Counted from the stretch's first letter, positions 16,211 through 25,877 are shown. The stretch is DNA of 57,430 nucleotides from Fen-455 sp050012675 (GCA_050012675.1 JBEKGS010000019.1:1-57430); one strand, 5' to 3'. Program-made: numbers and translations. The notes: generated by a model from the sequence alone, not told the origin.

Positions 16211-17175
16211 GCCTGCGCTCTGCGATGGCCGCGCGGCCGTCTGGGGGACGACGGGGCCCCGTTGTTTGCGGTGGGCGCGGCGGTTCCCGAGGTCAGCCGC
16301 AAGAAGACGTCCTCGAGCCTCTGGCGGCCGGCCCGCAGGTCGCCCAGCTGCAGATCGTGCTCGGCGAGCCACGCCGCGAGTTCGGCCACGAGCGCCGGCG
16401 CGGGCTGTGCCGACACCAGGTACTCACCCGGTGGGCCCTCGGTGACCCGTGCCCCGAGCCGGACAGCGAGCTCACCGAGCGCGAGTCCCGGTTCGGCGGC
16501 GAAACGAAGCTCTTCGGACTCACCTTGGATCTCTCCTTGGCGTCCTTGTGCGACGACCTTCCCGTGGTCGATGATGACCAGCCGGTCGGCCAGGCGCTGC
16601 ACCTCATCGAGCTCGTGGCTCGTGAGGATCACGCAGACACCATCGGATCTCAAGCCCTCGACGACGTCGCGCACCGCGATACGCCCGGCAGGGTCGACAC
16701 CGGCCGTCGGCTCGTCCAGGAAGGCGACGCGCGGCTTGCCGACGATGGCGAGAGCCAGGGCAAGCCGTTGCTGCTCGCCGCCCGACAACCGCTTGTAGGG
16801 CGTTCGCGCAACAGAGCGCAGCCCGACGAGATCGATTAGCTCATCGGGATCCCGGGGGTCCGCGTAATAGGCGGCGAAGAGCCGCACGGCTCGCTCGGCG
16901 TTCATGATCGGGTAGATGCCGCCCCGCTGGAGAAGCACGCCGACTTGGGCACTGAGCTCAGAGTGGTCGGACCAGGGGTCGAGACCGAGAACCCTTGCGG
17001 TGCCGCCGTCGGATCGTCGGAAGCCCTCCAGGGTCTCCACCGTCGTGGTCTTGCCGGCTCCGTTCGGGCCGAGCACGGCGACGACTTCGCCGAAGTCAGC
17101 GGCGAAGCTGACTCCATCTACGGCCACCAGGCGCCCGTAACGAACGATCAGGTGATCGACCTCAACGGCGGGCAT
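16207..17175 (-). CDS. ABC exporter ATP-binding protein
   Basis: The 322-residue ATPase has Walker A GPNGAGKTT, Q-loop LLQRGG, signature LSGGEQQRLALALA, Walker B VAFLDEPTAGVD and the switch histidine in LTSHELDEV. A C-terminal extension of about 100 residues after residue 220 is typical of DrrA-like exporter ATPases. It pairs with the downstream permease. It lies next to, but is not clearly co-transcribed with, the regX3-like gene (78-nt gap). Confidence 0.95.
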   Translation of the reverse strand: MPAVEVDHLIVRYGRLVAVDGVSFAADFGEVVAVLGPNGAGKTTTVETLEGFRRSDGGTARVLGLDPWSDHSELSAQVGVLLQRGGIYPIMNAERAVRLFAAYYADPRDPDELIDLVGLRSVARTPYKRLSGGEQQRLALALAIVGKPRVAFLDEPTAGVDPAGRIAVRDVVEGLRSDGVCVILTSHELDEVQRLADRLVIIDHGKVVAQGRQGEIQGESEELRFAAEPGLALGELAVRLGARVTEGPPGEYLVSAQPAPALVAELAAWLAEHDLQLGDLRAGRQRLEDVFLRLTSGTAAPTANNGAPSSPRRPRGHRRAQA

Positions 17176-17253
17176 CGCCGAGAGGCTAGCTGGGGCGGGG
17201 GACGATCTCGCAGCTGGGGCGCGGGTGCCCGGCAGGTGGCAACCGGAGCAGGA

Positions 17254-18291
17254 TCAGCGCCGCGGTGACTCGAAGCGGTAGCCGAGGCCGCGGATGGTAG
17301 TGATGAGAACCGGCCTGGAGGGGTCCTGCTCTATTCGTGATCTCAGCCGCTTGATGTGCACGTCGAGAGTCTTCGTGTCGCCTACGTAGTCCATGCCCCA
17401 GACGCGGTCGATCAACGTGTCGCGCGTCACGACACGTCCGGGATTGCTGAGGAGCATTTCGAGCAGCTCGAACTCCTTCAACGGGAGCTTGATCTCCTCG
17501 CCGCGCACGATGCACTCGTGGCGCCCGAGGTCCAGGACGACGTTGCCGACTTGCAGGATCTCGTCCGGCCTAAGACCCGTGGCGCCAAGCAGCATCTCAC
17601 CGTTGCGCTCGGTCACCTCCGCGCCCCAGTGCGTCAAGGACGTCACGCGGTCGGCGCCGTCGGCGGTGTTCCTTTCGGCGCCGGCGTGGTGACGCGAACT
17701 GCTTGCGGCGGGGCCGGCCGCGGCTCCGCCCGAGTTGGCGTTGGCGCGTGTACTCGGGGCGCGGCGGAGAACGGCTCGCATGCGCGACACGAGCTCGCGG
17801 ACCCGGTAGGGCTTGGCGACATAGTCGTCGGCGCCGACTTCGAGGCCTACCACGGTGTCGAGCTCGGTCGACTTGGCGGTCACCATGATGATGGGAACTG
17901 TCGAGTTGGCGCGGATCGACCGGCATACGTCGATGCCGGACAATCGGGGCAGCATCACGTCGAGCAGCACGATGTCGGGCTGGTCGGCCGCGAAGCGCTC
18001 GAGGGCCTCGACGCCGTCGCGCGCGACAGTGACGGAGAAACCTTCCCTCTCCAGGTTCACGGTCAACGCGTCCACGAAGGACTCTTCGTCCTCGACAACA
18101 AGGACCCGGGCAGGCGGAATGCCGCGGTCGTCGTCCCCGGAGGCGACCGCGTCGGAGGAATGGCTCGCAGGAAGGCGCAGTGGTGGCTTGTCGGCCGGGC
18201 GTGCCATGTTTCGTGCGGCGGACCATTCAATCTCGAGGCGCTCCCGTTCGGTGGAAAGCCAGGAGGTTCTGCGGCGCTGTCGCGTAGTCAC
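17254..18291 (-). CDS. OmpR/PhoB-family response regulator, RegX3-like
   Basis: The 345-residue protein has a receiver domain at about residues 62-180 (VLVVEDEES; phospho-acceptor Asp111 in VLLDVMLPRLSG; the Lys of AKPYRVREL) and a C-terminal winged helix at about 240-342 (RDTLIDRVWGMDYVGDTKTLD). A linker of about 60 residues rich in Ala, Ser and His separates them, longer than usual for the family. It lies downstream of a histidine kinase with an ATGA overlap. By analogy with SenX3-RegX3 it may control phosphate genes, and phoU lies 7.6 kb away. An internal start at Met29 is possible. Confidence 0.9.
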   Translation of the reverse strand: MTTRQRRRTSWLSTERERLEIEWSAARNMARPADKPPLRLPASHSSDAVASGDDDRGIPPARVLVVEDEESFVDALTVNLEREGFSVTVARDGVEALERFAADQPDIVLLDVMLPRLSGIDVCRSIRANSTVPIIMVTAKSTELDTVVGLEVGADDYVAKPYRVRELVSRMRAVLRRAPSTRANANSGGAAAGPAASSSRHHAGAERNTADGADRVTSLTHWGAEVTERNGEMLLGATGLRPDEILQVGNVVLDLGRHECIVRGEEIKLPLKEFELLEMLLSNPGRVVTRDTLIDRVWGMDYVGDTKTLDVHIKRLRSRIEQDPSRPVLITTIRGLGYRFESPRR

Positions 18292-19556
18292 AGGTCAGTC
18301 CTTGGTTGGCGCGGGAGCCTCAGTGTGAACGTCGAACCTTCTCCCTCTCGGGATTCGACCTGGACGCTTCCCCTATGGTTGGCGGCCACATGCCAAACGA
18401 TAGCCAGACCAAGGCCCGTCCCGCCTGTCGAGCGGCTGCGGCCGGCGTCGACACGGTAGAAGCGTTCGAAGATCCGCTCGAGGTCGCGCGACGGAATACC
18501 GATGCCGTGGTCCTCCACGACCACGACGACATCGTCACCGTCCGCGCGCCCGACGCAGGTGACGCCGCTGTTCTGCGACGAGAACTTCACGGCGTTCTCG
18601 AGCAGGTTGTACACGGCCGAGGTCAGCTGGCGGCGGTCACCCAGCACGACGACCGGTGGGTCGGGCTCTTCCAGGGTGACCTTGATCTGCAGCTGGCTTG
18701 CCGCCTCCCGGACGCGTTCGGCGGCTTCGGCCATCACGAGATTGATCAGCACGGGCTCGCGGGGAGGGGATTCCTCGTTCTCGATCCGCGAGAGGTCGAG
18801 CAAGTCGTCGATGACCCTGCTGATGCGGAAAGCCTCGTTGTAGATCCGGTGCGCCAGGCGCTGGACCACTTGCGGCTCGTTCTCGGATAGCAGGGTCTCG
18901 GCCAGGAGCCCGACGGCGCCCATCGGCGTCTTCAGCTCGTGGCTCACATTCGCCACGAAGTCACGGCGGACATCTTCGAGGCGGCGTCTCTCGGACACGT
19001 CCTCGATGACCGCGATCATGCCGAGGGCACGTTGTCCGTTGTCGATGCTTTCCGCGCGAACGACAAGCGTACGCCTGGGGGGCCCGTACAGCTCGAGCAC
19101 CCGCTCCTCCTGGGCGCCGGGTGGCGTTTGCGCGAGGAGCTCCTCGACGGCCTGGGCAGCGAGCGCGTCGCCGTGCCGACTCCCGATGAGCGCCACCGCC
19201 TTGCTATTGCGGAACACAGTTTCGCCGCGCTCGTCGGTGACGAGAACAGCTTGGGGGAGGGTGTCGAGTGCCCGGCGGAGACGGATGGCCTCGGAGCTCG
19301 CATCCGCGACGGCTTCGACTGCGCGGTCGGTCGCACGCTCCAAGAGCACGAGCACTTCCTCGAAGTCGTTCGCGTCTCTTTGGGGCGCGTCCGTCCCGAG
19401 CCGTGACGCGAGCGCCTGCAGTCTTTGCCGCAATCCGGTGCGACCCCGGCGGGCGGCGATCAGTCCGGTCATCGTGATGAGAACGATCACCACGACGACG
19501 GTGATGACCAGTTCCAGAACCGTCACGTGCACGATCTTGCCCACCTCCCCCAGCAT
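18288..19556 (-). CDS. Sensor histidine kinase, SenX3/PhoR-like
   Basis: The 422-residue kinase has one N-terminal transmembrane helix (residues about 12-34), a PAS-like domain (about 95-190), a dimerisation helix with the phospho-acceptor His206 in VSHELKTPMG, and an ATPase domain with NLLENAVKFSS, VEDHGIGIP, and GGTGLGLAIV. It lacks a large extracytoplasmic sensor, as SenX3 does, so it probably senses through a partner such as PhoU and the Pst transporter. It overlaps the regulator gene (ATGA). GTG near 19532 with GGGGGAGG upstream is a competing start. Confidence 0.92.
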   Translation of the reverse strand: MLGEVGKIVHVTVLELVITVVVVIVLITMTGLIAARRGRTGLRQRLQALASRLGTDAPQRDANDFEEVLVLLERATDRAVEAVADASSEAIRLRRALDTLPQAVLVTDERGETVFRNSKAVALIGSRHGDALAAQAVEELLAQTPPGAQEERVLELYGPPRRTLVVRAESIDNGQRALGMIAVIEDVSERRRLEDVRRDFVANVSHELKTPMGAVGLLAETLLSENEPQVVQRLAHRIYNEAFRISRVIDDLLDLSRIENEESPPREPVLINLVMAEAAERVREAASQLQIKVTLEEPDPPVVVLGDRRQLTSAVYNLLENAVKFSSQNSGVTCVGRADGDDVVVVVEDHGIGIPSRDLERIFERFYRVDAGRSRSTGGTGLGLAIVWHVAANHRGSVQVESREGEGSTFTLRLPRQPRTDL

Positions 19557-19728
19557 TGCAGGCTGGGGAGCTCAAAGCGCAACGAGCGTCTGCTTGCCGG
19601 CTCGCCCGCTGCGGTAGGTCACGCGGTATTGCGTGCCAGCAGTCTCCTGACGCACATCGCCGAAGCTGACGCCCGCAGCTCACCGACAGCCCGGCCGAGA
19701 ATGTTCCGCCGTCCGGAAAGGTAGGCCG

Positions 19729-20037
19729 ATGATCGTCTCGCCGCCCGCTCTCCTGCTCGCTGGCATCGTCTCGATGACTCCGAGCTCCTCGGCCCTGCCG
19801 GGTCAGTCCACGATCCAACAGTTGACCAACGGCCTTGGCTGGTGGGCGCTCGTAGCATCGCTCGTCGGTCTCGTGCTCGGAGCCGCCGCCTGGGCGCTCG
19901 GCAGCCATACGAACAACTATCAGTACGCCAATACGGGGCGAAAGGCAGTGCTCGCCTCCGGCGTCGCGGCCCTTTTGATCGGGGCTGCACCGACGCTCGT
20001 GAACTTCCTGTTCCAGACCGGTCATGGGATCCACTGA
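19729..20037 (+). CDS. Small two-helix membrane protein, pilin/VirB2-like (DUF6112-like)
   Basis: The 102-residue product has a hydrophobic N-terminus (possible signal peptide, residues 3-22) and two transmembrane helices (about 38-58 and 76-94), the layout of VirB2/TrbC pilins. I associate it with the small DUF6112-type proteins of actinobacterial conjugation clusters. GGAAAGG precedes ATG 19729. It is the first of five overlapping T4SS-like genes and overlaps the next by 14 nt. Pilin identity is inferred from size, topology and place. Confidence 0.6.
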   Translation: MIVSPPALLLAGIVSMTPSSSALPGQSTIQQLTNGLGWWALVASLVGLVLGAAAWALGSHTNNYQYANTGRKAVLASGVAALLIGAAPTLVNFLFQTGHGIH

Positions 20038-21439
20038 CCCTTCTCAGCCCTTGGCGCTATTGAGCCTCGCCCGGCGACTCGCGGCGTCACCGGGCGCCAA
20101 GCCCGCGAGCGGCGCTGGTGGCCTCGCCGGGATCCTCCAGACGATCGAGGGCACTGTCGGGGGCTTGTCGCACACGATCGGCGGCGTCTTCAGCGATGTC
20201 GGTGGAACCGGACTTGTGAGCTCGCTCACCAAGGCCCTCCTCGACGGCTTCTTCCACGACCTCCTGGTCTGGGTCGCCAGCGGAGCAGCCTCTCTGGTAG
20301 GCGTCCTCGGCAAGGTCCTTTCGGCCACAACCGAGCCCATGCTCACCGGAACCGCGTTTCGCTCGGAGTTCGACGTCATGGCCGTGCTCAGTGCAGCCGT
20401 GGCTCTGCCTCTTTTGGCCTTGGGGGCGATTCAGGCCATCATCCGTCAGGAGCCCGGCGGGCTGCTCCGTAGCGCGCTCGTGAGGCTCCCGCTCGCGCTC
20501 TTGTTCACCGGGGTGAGCGTGCAGCTGGTTGCTCTCGGGCTGGCCGCGACCGATCAGGCGAGCGCAATGATGCTCGGGGCAGCGGGCGATCCGACACGTC
20601 GGTTGTTGGACGGCCTGGTGACGGGGCTGGGACAGACGGGAGGGCCCGGGTTGGCGGCTTTCGGGGCATTCCTGGTCGTGCTGACAGCGGCGATCGTCGC
20701 TTTTGTCCTCTGGCTCGAGCTGGCCGTGCGATCGGCCGCGATCGCGGCGGCCTCGTTGTTCTTGCCTCTGGCGCTTGTGGGCCTCGCGTGGCCGGCGACA
20801 GCCCACTGGGCCCGCAGGCTCGGTGAGACGCTCACCGCCCTCGTGCTTTCCAAGCTCGTCATAGCCTCCGTGCTGGCGCTCGCGGCGGGCTTGCTGGGCA
20901 GCTCCAGCGGTGTCGCGGGCGTGGTGGAAGGGGTAGCACTGCTGGCGGTGGCGGCCTTTGCCCCGTTTGCTCTCCTGAAGCTCGTCCCGGCTGTGGAAGC
21001 CGGCGCCGTCGCCCACCTCGAGGGTCTGAGCCGGCGACCGGTCCGCGCCGCCCAGCGCCTCGGCACCGAGATCGCCGGCCTTTCGGTCGGGGGGATCGGG
21101 GGACTAGGCGCGCTCGGCGCTACGGGCTCAGGCGAACCCGGCGTCGGCGGCTCGAGCCTGCGGACCCTCGACCACCTTGGCGCGGGGCCGTTCACCTCGC
21201 ATCGGCCGGTCGGGGGAGGAGGGTTGCCTGTCGATTCAGGCCCGAACAGTGCCCCACCGCCTCGTCCTTCGACTGCGGTTGGTCCCCTCGGCTCCGCTGG
21301 CGAGTTTGCCAGCCCACCTGGTACCCCGGCGCCGTCGGATCGCACGCGTCGCGAGGAAGTTGTGAGCGCCGTGCCGCGCGGGTCCGAGGTTGCCCGTTGG
21401 ACGATGCTGCTTTCCCAGGGCGACCAGCAACATGGCTGA
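20024..21439 (+). CDS. VirB6/TrbL-like polytopic membrane protein
   Basis: The 471-residue protein has a hydrophobic core of about six to eight helices (residues about 80-330) and a long Pro/Gly/Ser-rich, probably cytoplasmic tail (about 350-471). This matches VirB6/TrbL inner-membrane channel proteins of type IV secretion systems. It overlaps the gene before by 14 nt and the SCO6880-like gene after by 8 nt. No catalytic motif is expected. Assignment rests on topology and on the ATPase genes behind it. Confidence 0.65.
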   Translation: MGSTDPSQPLALLSLARRLAASPGAKPASGAGGLAGILQTIEGTVGGLSHTIGGVFSDVGGTGLVSSLTKALLDGFFHDLLVWVASGAASLVGVLGKVLSATTEPMLTGTAFRSEFDVMAVLSAAVALPLLALGAIQAIIRQEPGGLLRSALVRLPLALLFTGVSVQLVALGLAATDQASAMMLGAAGDPTRRLLDGLVTGLGQTGGPGLAAFGAFLVVLTAAIVAFVLWLELAVRSAAIAAASLFLPLALVGLAWPATAHWARRLGETLTALVLSKLVIASVLALAAGLLGSSSGVAGVVEGVALLAVAAFAPFALLKLVPAVEAGAVAHLEGLSRRPVRAAQRLGTEIAGLSVGGIGGLGALGATGSGEPGVGGSSLRTLDHLGAGPFTSHRPVGGGGLPVDSGPNSAPPPRPSTAVGPLGSAGEFASPPGTPAPSDRTRREEVVSAVPRGSEVARWTMLLSQGDQQHG

Positions 21440-22799
21440 GGAACCCACCCGTTACCAACTCGGGCCGCGCAGCCGTCGTGGCCTCGTGGCGGGTTGGCGG
21501 GGCGGCCAACTGGCGTCCGTGGGAGCGGGTCTGTCGGCTGGGGTGCTGCTGCTGCGCTCAGTCGGCGGTGTCGCCGGTGCCCTGTTTGCGTTCGTGCTCG
21601 TCGCATCCTCAGTGGGGTTTGCCACTTGGCCGCTCGCGGGCAGAAGTGCCGAGCAATGGACGCCTGTCGTGGTCTTCCACCTCGCGCGACAGCTGGGCAT
21701 CTCGCGCCGGGGACACAGAGCGCTGTCCACTCTCGAGCTCGAAGAGGTTCCCTTCGGCGATGCTGGCAGGAGCATCGGTGTTGTCGTCGACACCACAGCA
21801 GGAACTTGCACCGCGGCAATGCGGGTCGGGGCTTGCGGGTTCGCGCTTGGGGACGAGGAGGAGAAGGCTCGTCGCATCGCGGCCTGGTCGGGCGTGCTGG
21901 CGGGGTCGGCGCGCGAAGGTGGCGCCCTTCATCGACTGCAGTGGGTGGCGCGTTGCCTGCCTGGTTTCGAGGACGGCGTGGCGCCTGCAGAGCTCACTGG
22001 CAGGGGAGTCGCCTCCGCCAGCTATAGCTCGTTGCTCGAACAAGCCGCTCCACTGCTCTGGCGCCAGGAGGTGATCGTCTCCTTGTCGGTCCGCACAGTC
22101 GGCGGATCGGCGCGACGGCGGACCCACGACACCGCCGAGCGGATGGTCGAGGAGCTGGGTGCACTCGAGAGGCGGTGCCTCGCCGCGGGCCTCGAGGTGG
22201 ACGGTGTCCTTTCGCCGCCGGCGCTCGCAGATGCCATCCGGAGCTCGTTCATGGTTGTCGGGGCGCCCCGGGGCGTCGCCGACGGGTGGCCCTGGCCACT
22301 CGGGGTCGAGGAGAGCTGGTCGGCGGTCCGAACCGACGCGACCTGGCACGCCGTCTACTGGATCGCCGAGTGGCCGCGCAGCGGGGTCGGTAGCGGCTTC
22401 TTGTTGCCACTCATGCTCGAGGGGGGTCTGAGACGGACCATCGCCGTGACGATGGCGCCCGTGGCACCGCTCAGGGCCGTCCGGCGTGTCGAGCACGACC
22501 GGACCTCTGGCGTGGCTGACGCCGAGCTTCGCCAGCGGCACGGCTTCACCGTCACAGCGCGGAGCCGCCATGAGCACGAGGCGACCACGCGCAGGGAGGT
22601 AGAGCTTGCGGAGGGTCACGCCGCCTTCCGCTTCACGGGCTACCTGGCGGTGACCGCGGATGACGAGGCCGCCCTCGCCGTCGCGTGCAGCCACCTCGAG
22701 CAGGCCGCCTTGCAGGCGCAGCTCGAGCTGCACCGCATGTACGGCGCCCAAGAGGAGGGTTACACATGCATACTGCCGACGGGCCGGGGGTGTGCGTGA
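21432..22799 (+). CDS. SCO6880/PrgI-like conjugation protein
   Basis: The 455-residue product starts at ATG 21432. Two adjacent N-terminal transmembrane helices (about residues 25-65), a PrgI-like feature, are followed by a large soluble region that pairs with VirB4-type ATPases. It resembles the SCO6880 family of actinobacterial conjugative elements. No Walker motif is present. It overlaps the next gene by 34 nt, so the two are tightly coupled and perhaps act as a split VirB3-VirB4-like unit. Confidence 0.7.
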   Translation: MAEEPTRYQLGPRSRRGLVAGWRGGQLASVGAGLSAGVLLLRSVGGVAGALFAFVLVASSVGFATWPLAGRSAEQWTPVVVFHLARQLGISRRGHRALSTLELEEVPFGDAGRSIGVVVDTTAGTCTAAMRVGACGFALGDEEEKARRIAAWSGVLAGSAREGGALHRLQWVARCLPGFEDGVAPAELTGRGVASASYSSLLEQAAPLLWRQEVIVSLSVRTVGGSARRRTHDTAERMVEELGALERRCLAAGLEVDGVLSPPALADAIRSSFMVVGAPRGVADGWPWPLGVEESWSAVRTDATWHAVYWIAEWPRSGVGSGFLLPLMLEGGLRRTIAVTMAPVAPLRAVRRVEHDRTSGVADAELRQRHGFTVTARSRHEHEATTRREVELAEGHAAFRFTGYLAVTADDEAALAVACSHLEQAALQAQLELHRMYGAQEEGYTCILPTGRGCA

Positions 22800-24049
22800 G
22801 GCTGCCCGCTCATGAGTCAACGACCGCCCAGCTCGGGGCTGCGTACCCGTTCGCCGCGTCGCCTCCGCTTCCCACCAGGCGCGTGCTCATCGGACAGGAC
22901 CTGGTGGGCGGCCCTTTCGCCCATGACCCCTTTGAGCTGTACGCGGCAGGCACTGTGACCAACCCGAACGTGACGGTGCTTGGCCAGATCGGGCGCGGCA
23001 AGAGCGCGCTCGTGAAGACTTACCTGCTGCGACAGGCGGCCTTCGGGCGACAGGTTGCCGTGCTCGACCCGAAGGGGGAGTATGGCCCGCTCGCCCGCGC
23101 GCTCGGCTCTCGCCCGATCACTCTGGCGCCCGGCGGCCAGATCCGTGTGAATCCGTTGGAAGGTCCCTCAGAGCCACACGGAATGGCCGTGGCAAGGCAG
23201 CGTCTCGTTCTCCTCGGCACGCTGGCCACGGCATGCCTGCGACGCCCGCTCTCGCCGCGTGAGCATGCGGCACTCGAACTCGCTCTCAGTGCTGCGACCC
23301 GTGCTCACCTGGAGCGGGGCGGCGGAGCTCCGATCCTGCCGGACGTCGTCCGGTCGCTCCTGAGGCCTCTTGCCGAATCGGCAAGGGTGGTGGGGACGAC
23401 GAAGGCCGGGCTCGAGCTGGACGGCAGGGACGTCGGTCTCGAACTGCGTCGACTCGTCGAGGGGGACCTTGCGGGGATGTTCGACGGCCCGACCACGCCA
23501 GGCATCGACCCCGGGTCGGGAGTGCTGGTCGTCGACCTCTCAGCCGTGTACCACTCCGAAGCCATTGGCGCGCTCATGGTGTGCGCATCGGCCTGGCTTC
23601 AGGCGATGACGGCACGTAACGAGGCGCGCACGATCCTCGTCGTGGACGAGGCTTGGGCGATCCTGACCGAGCTGGCGGTGACCCGCTATCTCAGGTCATC
23701 TTGGAAGCTGGCACGCTCGAACGGGCTGGCGAACGTGGCCGTGTGCCACAGGGCGTCCGACCTCAAGGCGAGCGGGCCGGCCGGCAGCGAGCAGAGTCGG
23801 CTCGCCGAGGGCCTGCTCGCCGACTCGGAGACGGTCGTGTGCTACGCGCAGCCGGCCTCCGAGCTGCCGGCGCTGGCCGACCTGCTCGGCTGCTCGCAAG
23901 ACGAGCTCGAGGTTCTGCCGCGTCTTCGCCGGGGCGTGGCGTTGTGGATAGTGGGAAGGCGCCGGTATCTCGTCGAACATCTTCTCGGTCCCGACGAGCG
24001 AGCAATCGTGGACACCGACGCACGCTTGATCGACAAGCGTGAGCCGTGA
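22766..24049 (+). CDS. VirB4-like T4SS ATPase
   Basis: The 427-residue protein is a VirB4/TraC/HerA-type ATPase: Walker A LGQIGRGKSALVKT at about residue 72, AVLDPKGEYGPLARAL, and Walker B ILVVDEAWAILTE. The C-terminal part (LGCSQDELEVLPRLRRGVALW) is typical of family members that power pilus or channel assembly. ATG 22766 is preceded by AGGAGGG at good spacing. It overlaps both neighbours. It is shorter than classical VirB4 (about 800 aa) because the N-terminal part seems to lie in the SCO6880-like protein. Confidence 0.85.
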   Translation: MHTADGPGVCVRLPAHESTTAQLGAAYPFAASPPLPTRRVLIGQDLVGGPFAHDPFELYAAGTVTNPNVTVLGQIGRGKSALVKTYLLRQAAFGRQVAVLDPKGEYGPLARALGSRPITLAPGGQIRVNPLEGPSEPHGMAVARQRLVLLGTLATACLRRPLSPREHAALELALSAATRAHLERGGGAPILPDVVRSLLRPLAESARVVGTTKAGLELDGRDVGLELRRLVEGDLAGMFDGPTTPGIDPGSGVLVVDLSAVYHSEAIGALMVCASAWLQAMTARNEARTILVVDEAWAILTELAVTRYLRSSWKLARSNGLANVAVCHRASDLKASGPAGSEQSRLAEGLLADSETVVCYAQPASELPALADLLGCSQDELEVLPRLRRGVALWIVGRRRYLVEHLLGPDERAIVDTDARLIDKREP

Positions 24050-25877
24050 GGAAGGTTCGGCTCGTGGCGGGCGGGCGCACCCGGAAGTGAGCGGGCCGGC
24101 TCCTTCGCGTCGTGACCGTCGCACTCCGCGCCGTCCGGCCGCGACGAACAGGTCGTCGGCGGATCTGGCCGACCGTGATCGAAGAGCCCTTGTCGGCGCC
24201 GCTGCCTGTCTTGGCCTGTCGTGGTGGATCTGGCTTGCCGGAGGTCTCATGGCGCTCGTTACCCGCGGTCGATGGCAAGAGGTTCCTGCTGTCGAGGCAC
24301 CCATGCTGCTCGTGAGGTTGATCGCCCATCCGAACGTGCCGCGCGAGGCTTGGCCGCCCTCGGTCCGAGCCAGCCTTCCCGGATCGAGAGCCACCGACGC
24401 CTGGCTCGTCGGCCTATTTCTTCTCGGCGTCGCGGCGGCGTCTTGGTTGGCATGGCACCGATCAAAGCGTCATGGCAGTCGAGGTGGCGCCGGCCTCAGT
24501 CGGCGCGCTCGAGCCGGGTCGTCGACGGCCGGCTCCCGAGGGTGGGCGCACGGGCGCGACCTGCGGGTGCTGCGAGTGCCGAAGGCCACGGGGGACAGAA
24601 TCGTGCTCGGATCCCACGCTCGTCACTTGCTGGCGGCCGAGCCTCGTCACTCGGTCATGGTCGTCGGACCGACGCAGTCCGGCAAGACCTCGGGGCTCGC
24701 CATTCCAGCCATCCTCGAGTGGTCCGGACCTCTGTTGGCGACGAGTGTCAAGGCAGACCTGCTGTTGGCGACTCTCGAGTGGCGCAGATCGCTCGGTGAC
24801 GTCCAGTTCTACGACCCGACGGGTGCGGTGGGCATCGCTGCCGACAACTCGCAGGCATCGGGATGGTCTCCCCTCGCCAAGGCCGGCACCTGGTCTGGCG
24901 CGAGACGCATCGCTTCGGCTCTCTGCTCGGTAGCGAGAGCCGGGGACGGGGGCATGGACGACGCCGGCTTCTGGTATGCAAACGCGGAGAAACTCCTGGC
25001 CCCGCTGCTGTTTGCTGCGGCGACGGCCGGGGCCTCGATGGCCGACGTGGTCAGGTGGCTGGACGAAGAGGAGACGACGGAGGTTCTCCTTGCCCTTGGA
25101 CTCGCCGGCGTGCCCGAAGCTCTGCGAGCGGCCCGTGTCAGCCTCGGACGCGAGGAACGCCAACGTGCCTCGGTCTACGCGACGGCCGAGACGGTCGTCG
25201 CCGGTTTTGCCGACCCAGCGGTCGCGGCGTCAGCGGAGAGCTGTGAGATCGACCCCGCCCGCCTTGTCAGGGGCGGCGCCGGTTCCCTCTTCTGTTGCGC
25301 ACCCGCCAGAGATCAAGAGCGCCTTGCCCCTGTCTTCACGGCCATCGTGCGAGAAGTGCTCGACGCGGCCTTCGAACGTGCGGCATCGACGGGTCGGCCT
25401 CTCGACCCACCGCTTCTGGTCGTTCTCGACGAGGCGGCGAGCGTGGCTCCTCTCGGCGATCTGGACCGCGTCGTGGCAACGGCCGCCGGGCACGGCGTTC
25501 AACTGGTCACGGTCTGGCAGGACCTCGCGCAAGTCGAGTCGCGCTACGGCGGTCGATGGGCAACGGTCGTGAACAATCACCGCGCGAAAATCGTGTGCTC
25601 GGGAATCGCCGATCCGCTGACCCTTCAGCACATGGGCGCTTTGCTCGGAGATGAGGAGAGAGCCGAGCATTCCTGGACAGTTGGAGACGACGGCCGGCGC
25701 AGCCGCACCGAGGCCGTCAGCGTCCGGGCGCTCGCGCCACCGGGCTGGTTGCGCCAGTTGCCGCCCGGCGAGGCCGTGCTCGTCTACGGGAGCTTCCCGC
25801 CTGCGCGAATCGCCCTACGACCCTTCTTCGCCGACCGTGTGCTCGCGAGTCGCGTCGCGAGCGACGGAGCTCGGTGA
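24039..25877 (+). CDS. VirD4/TraG-like T4SS coupling ATPase
   Basis: The 612-residue product begins at GTG 24039. Two transmembrane segments (residues about 52-75 and 122-140) precede a TraG/VirD4 ATPase domain: Walker A VVGPTQSGKTSGLAIP, ATSVKADLL, Walker B LLVVLDEAASVAP, and VTVWQDLAQVESRYG. Coupling proteins recruit DNA or protein cargo to the channel. Here there is no relaxase gene nearby, so the cargo is unknown. It closes the five-gene cluster and is convergent with phoU. Confidence 0.88.
   Translation: MSREEGSARGGRAHPEVSGPAPSRRDRRTPRRPAATNRSSADLADRDRRALVGAAACLGLSWWIWLAGGLMALVTRGRWQEVPAVEAPMLLVRLIAHPNVPREAWPPSVRASLPGSRATDAWLVGLFLLGVAAASWLAWHRSKRHGSRGGAGLSRRARAGSSTAGSRGWAHGRDLRVLRVPKATGDRIVLGSHARHLLAAEPRHSVMVVGPTQSGKTSGLAIPAILEWSGPLLATSVKADLLLATLEWRRSLGDVQFYDPTGAVGIAADNSQASGWSPLAKAGTWSGARRIASALCSVARAGDGGMDDAGFWYANAEKLLAPLLFAAATAGASMADVVRWLDEEETTEVLLALGLAGVPEALRAARVSLGREERQRASVYATAETVVAGFADPAVAASAESCEIDPARLVRGGAGSLFCCAPARDQERLAPVFTAIVREVLDAAFERAASTGRPLDPPLLVVLDEAASVAPLGDLDRVVATAAGHGVQLVTVWQDLAQVESRYGGRWATVVNNHRAKIVCSGIADPLTLQHMGALLGDEERAEHSWTVGDDGRRSRTEAVSVRALAPPGWLRQLPPGEAVLVYGSFPPARIALRPFFADRVLASRVASDGAR

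Noticed and set aside
15488..17175. Antibiotic self-resistance role for the ABC exporter
   Set aside because: The ATPase tail resembles DrrA, but no biosynthetic genes are near, so a specific drug-export role is not supported.
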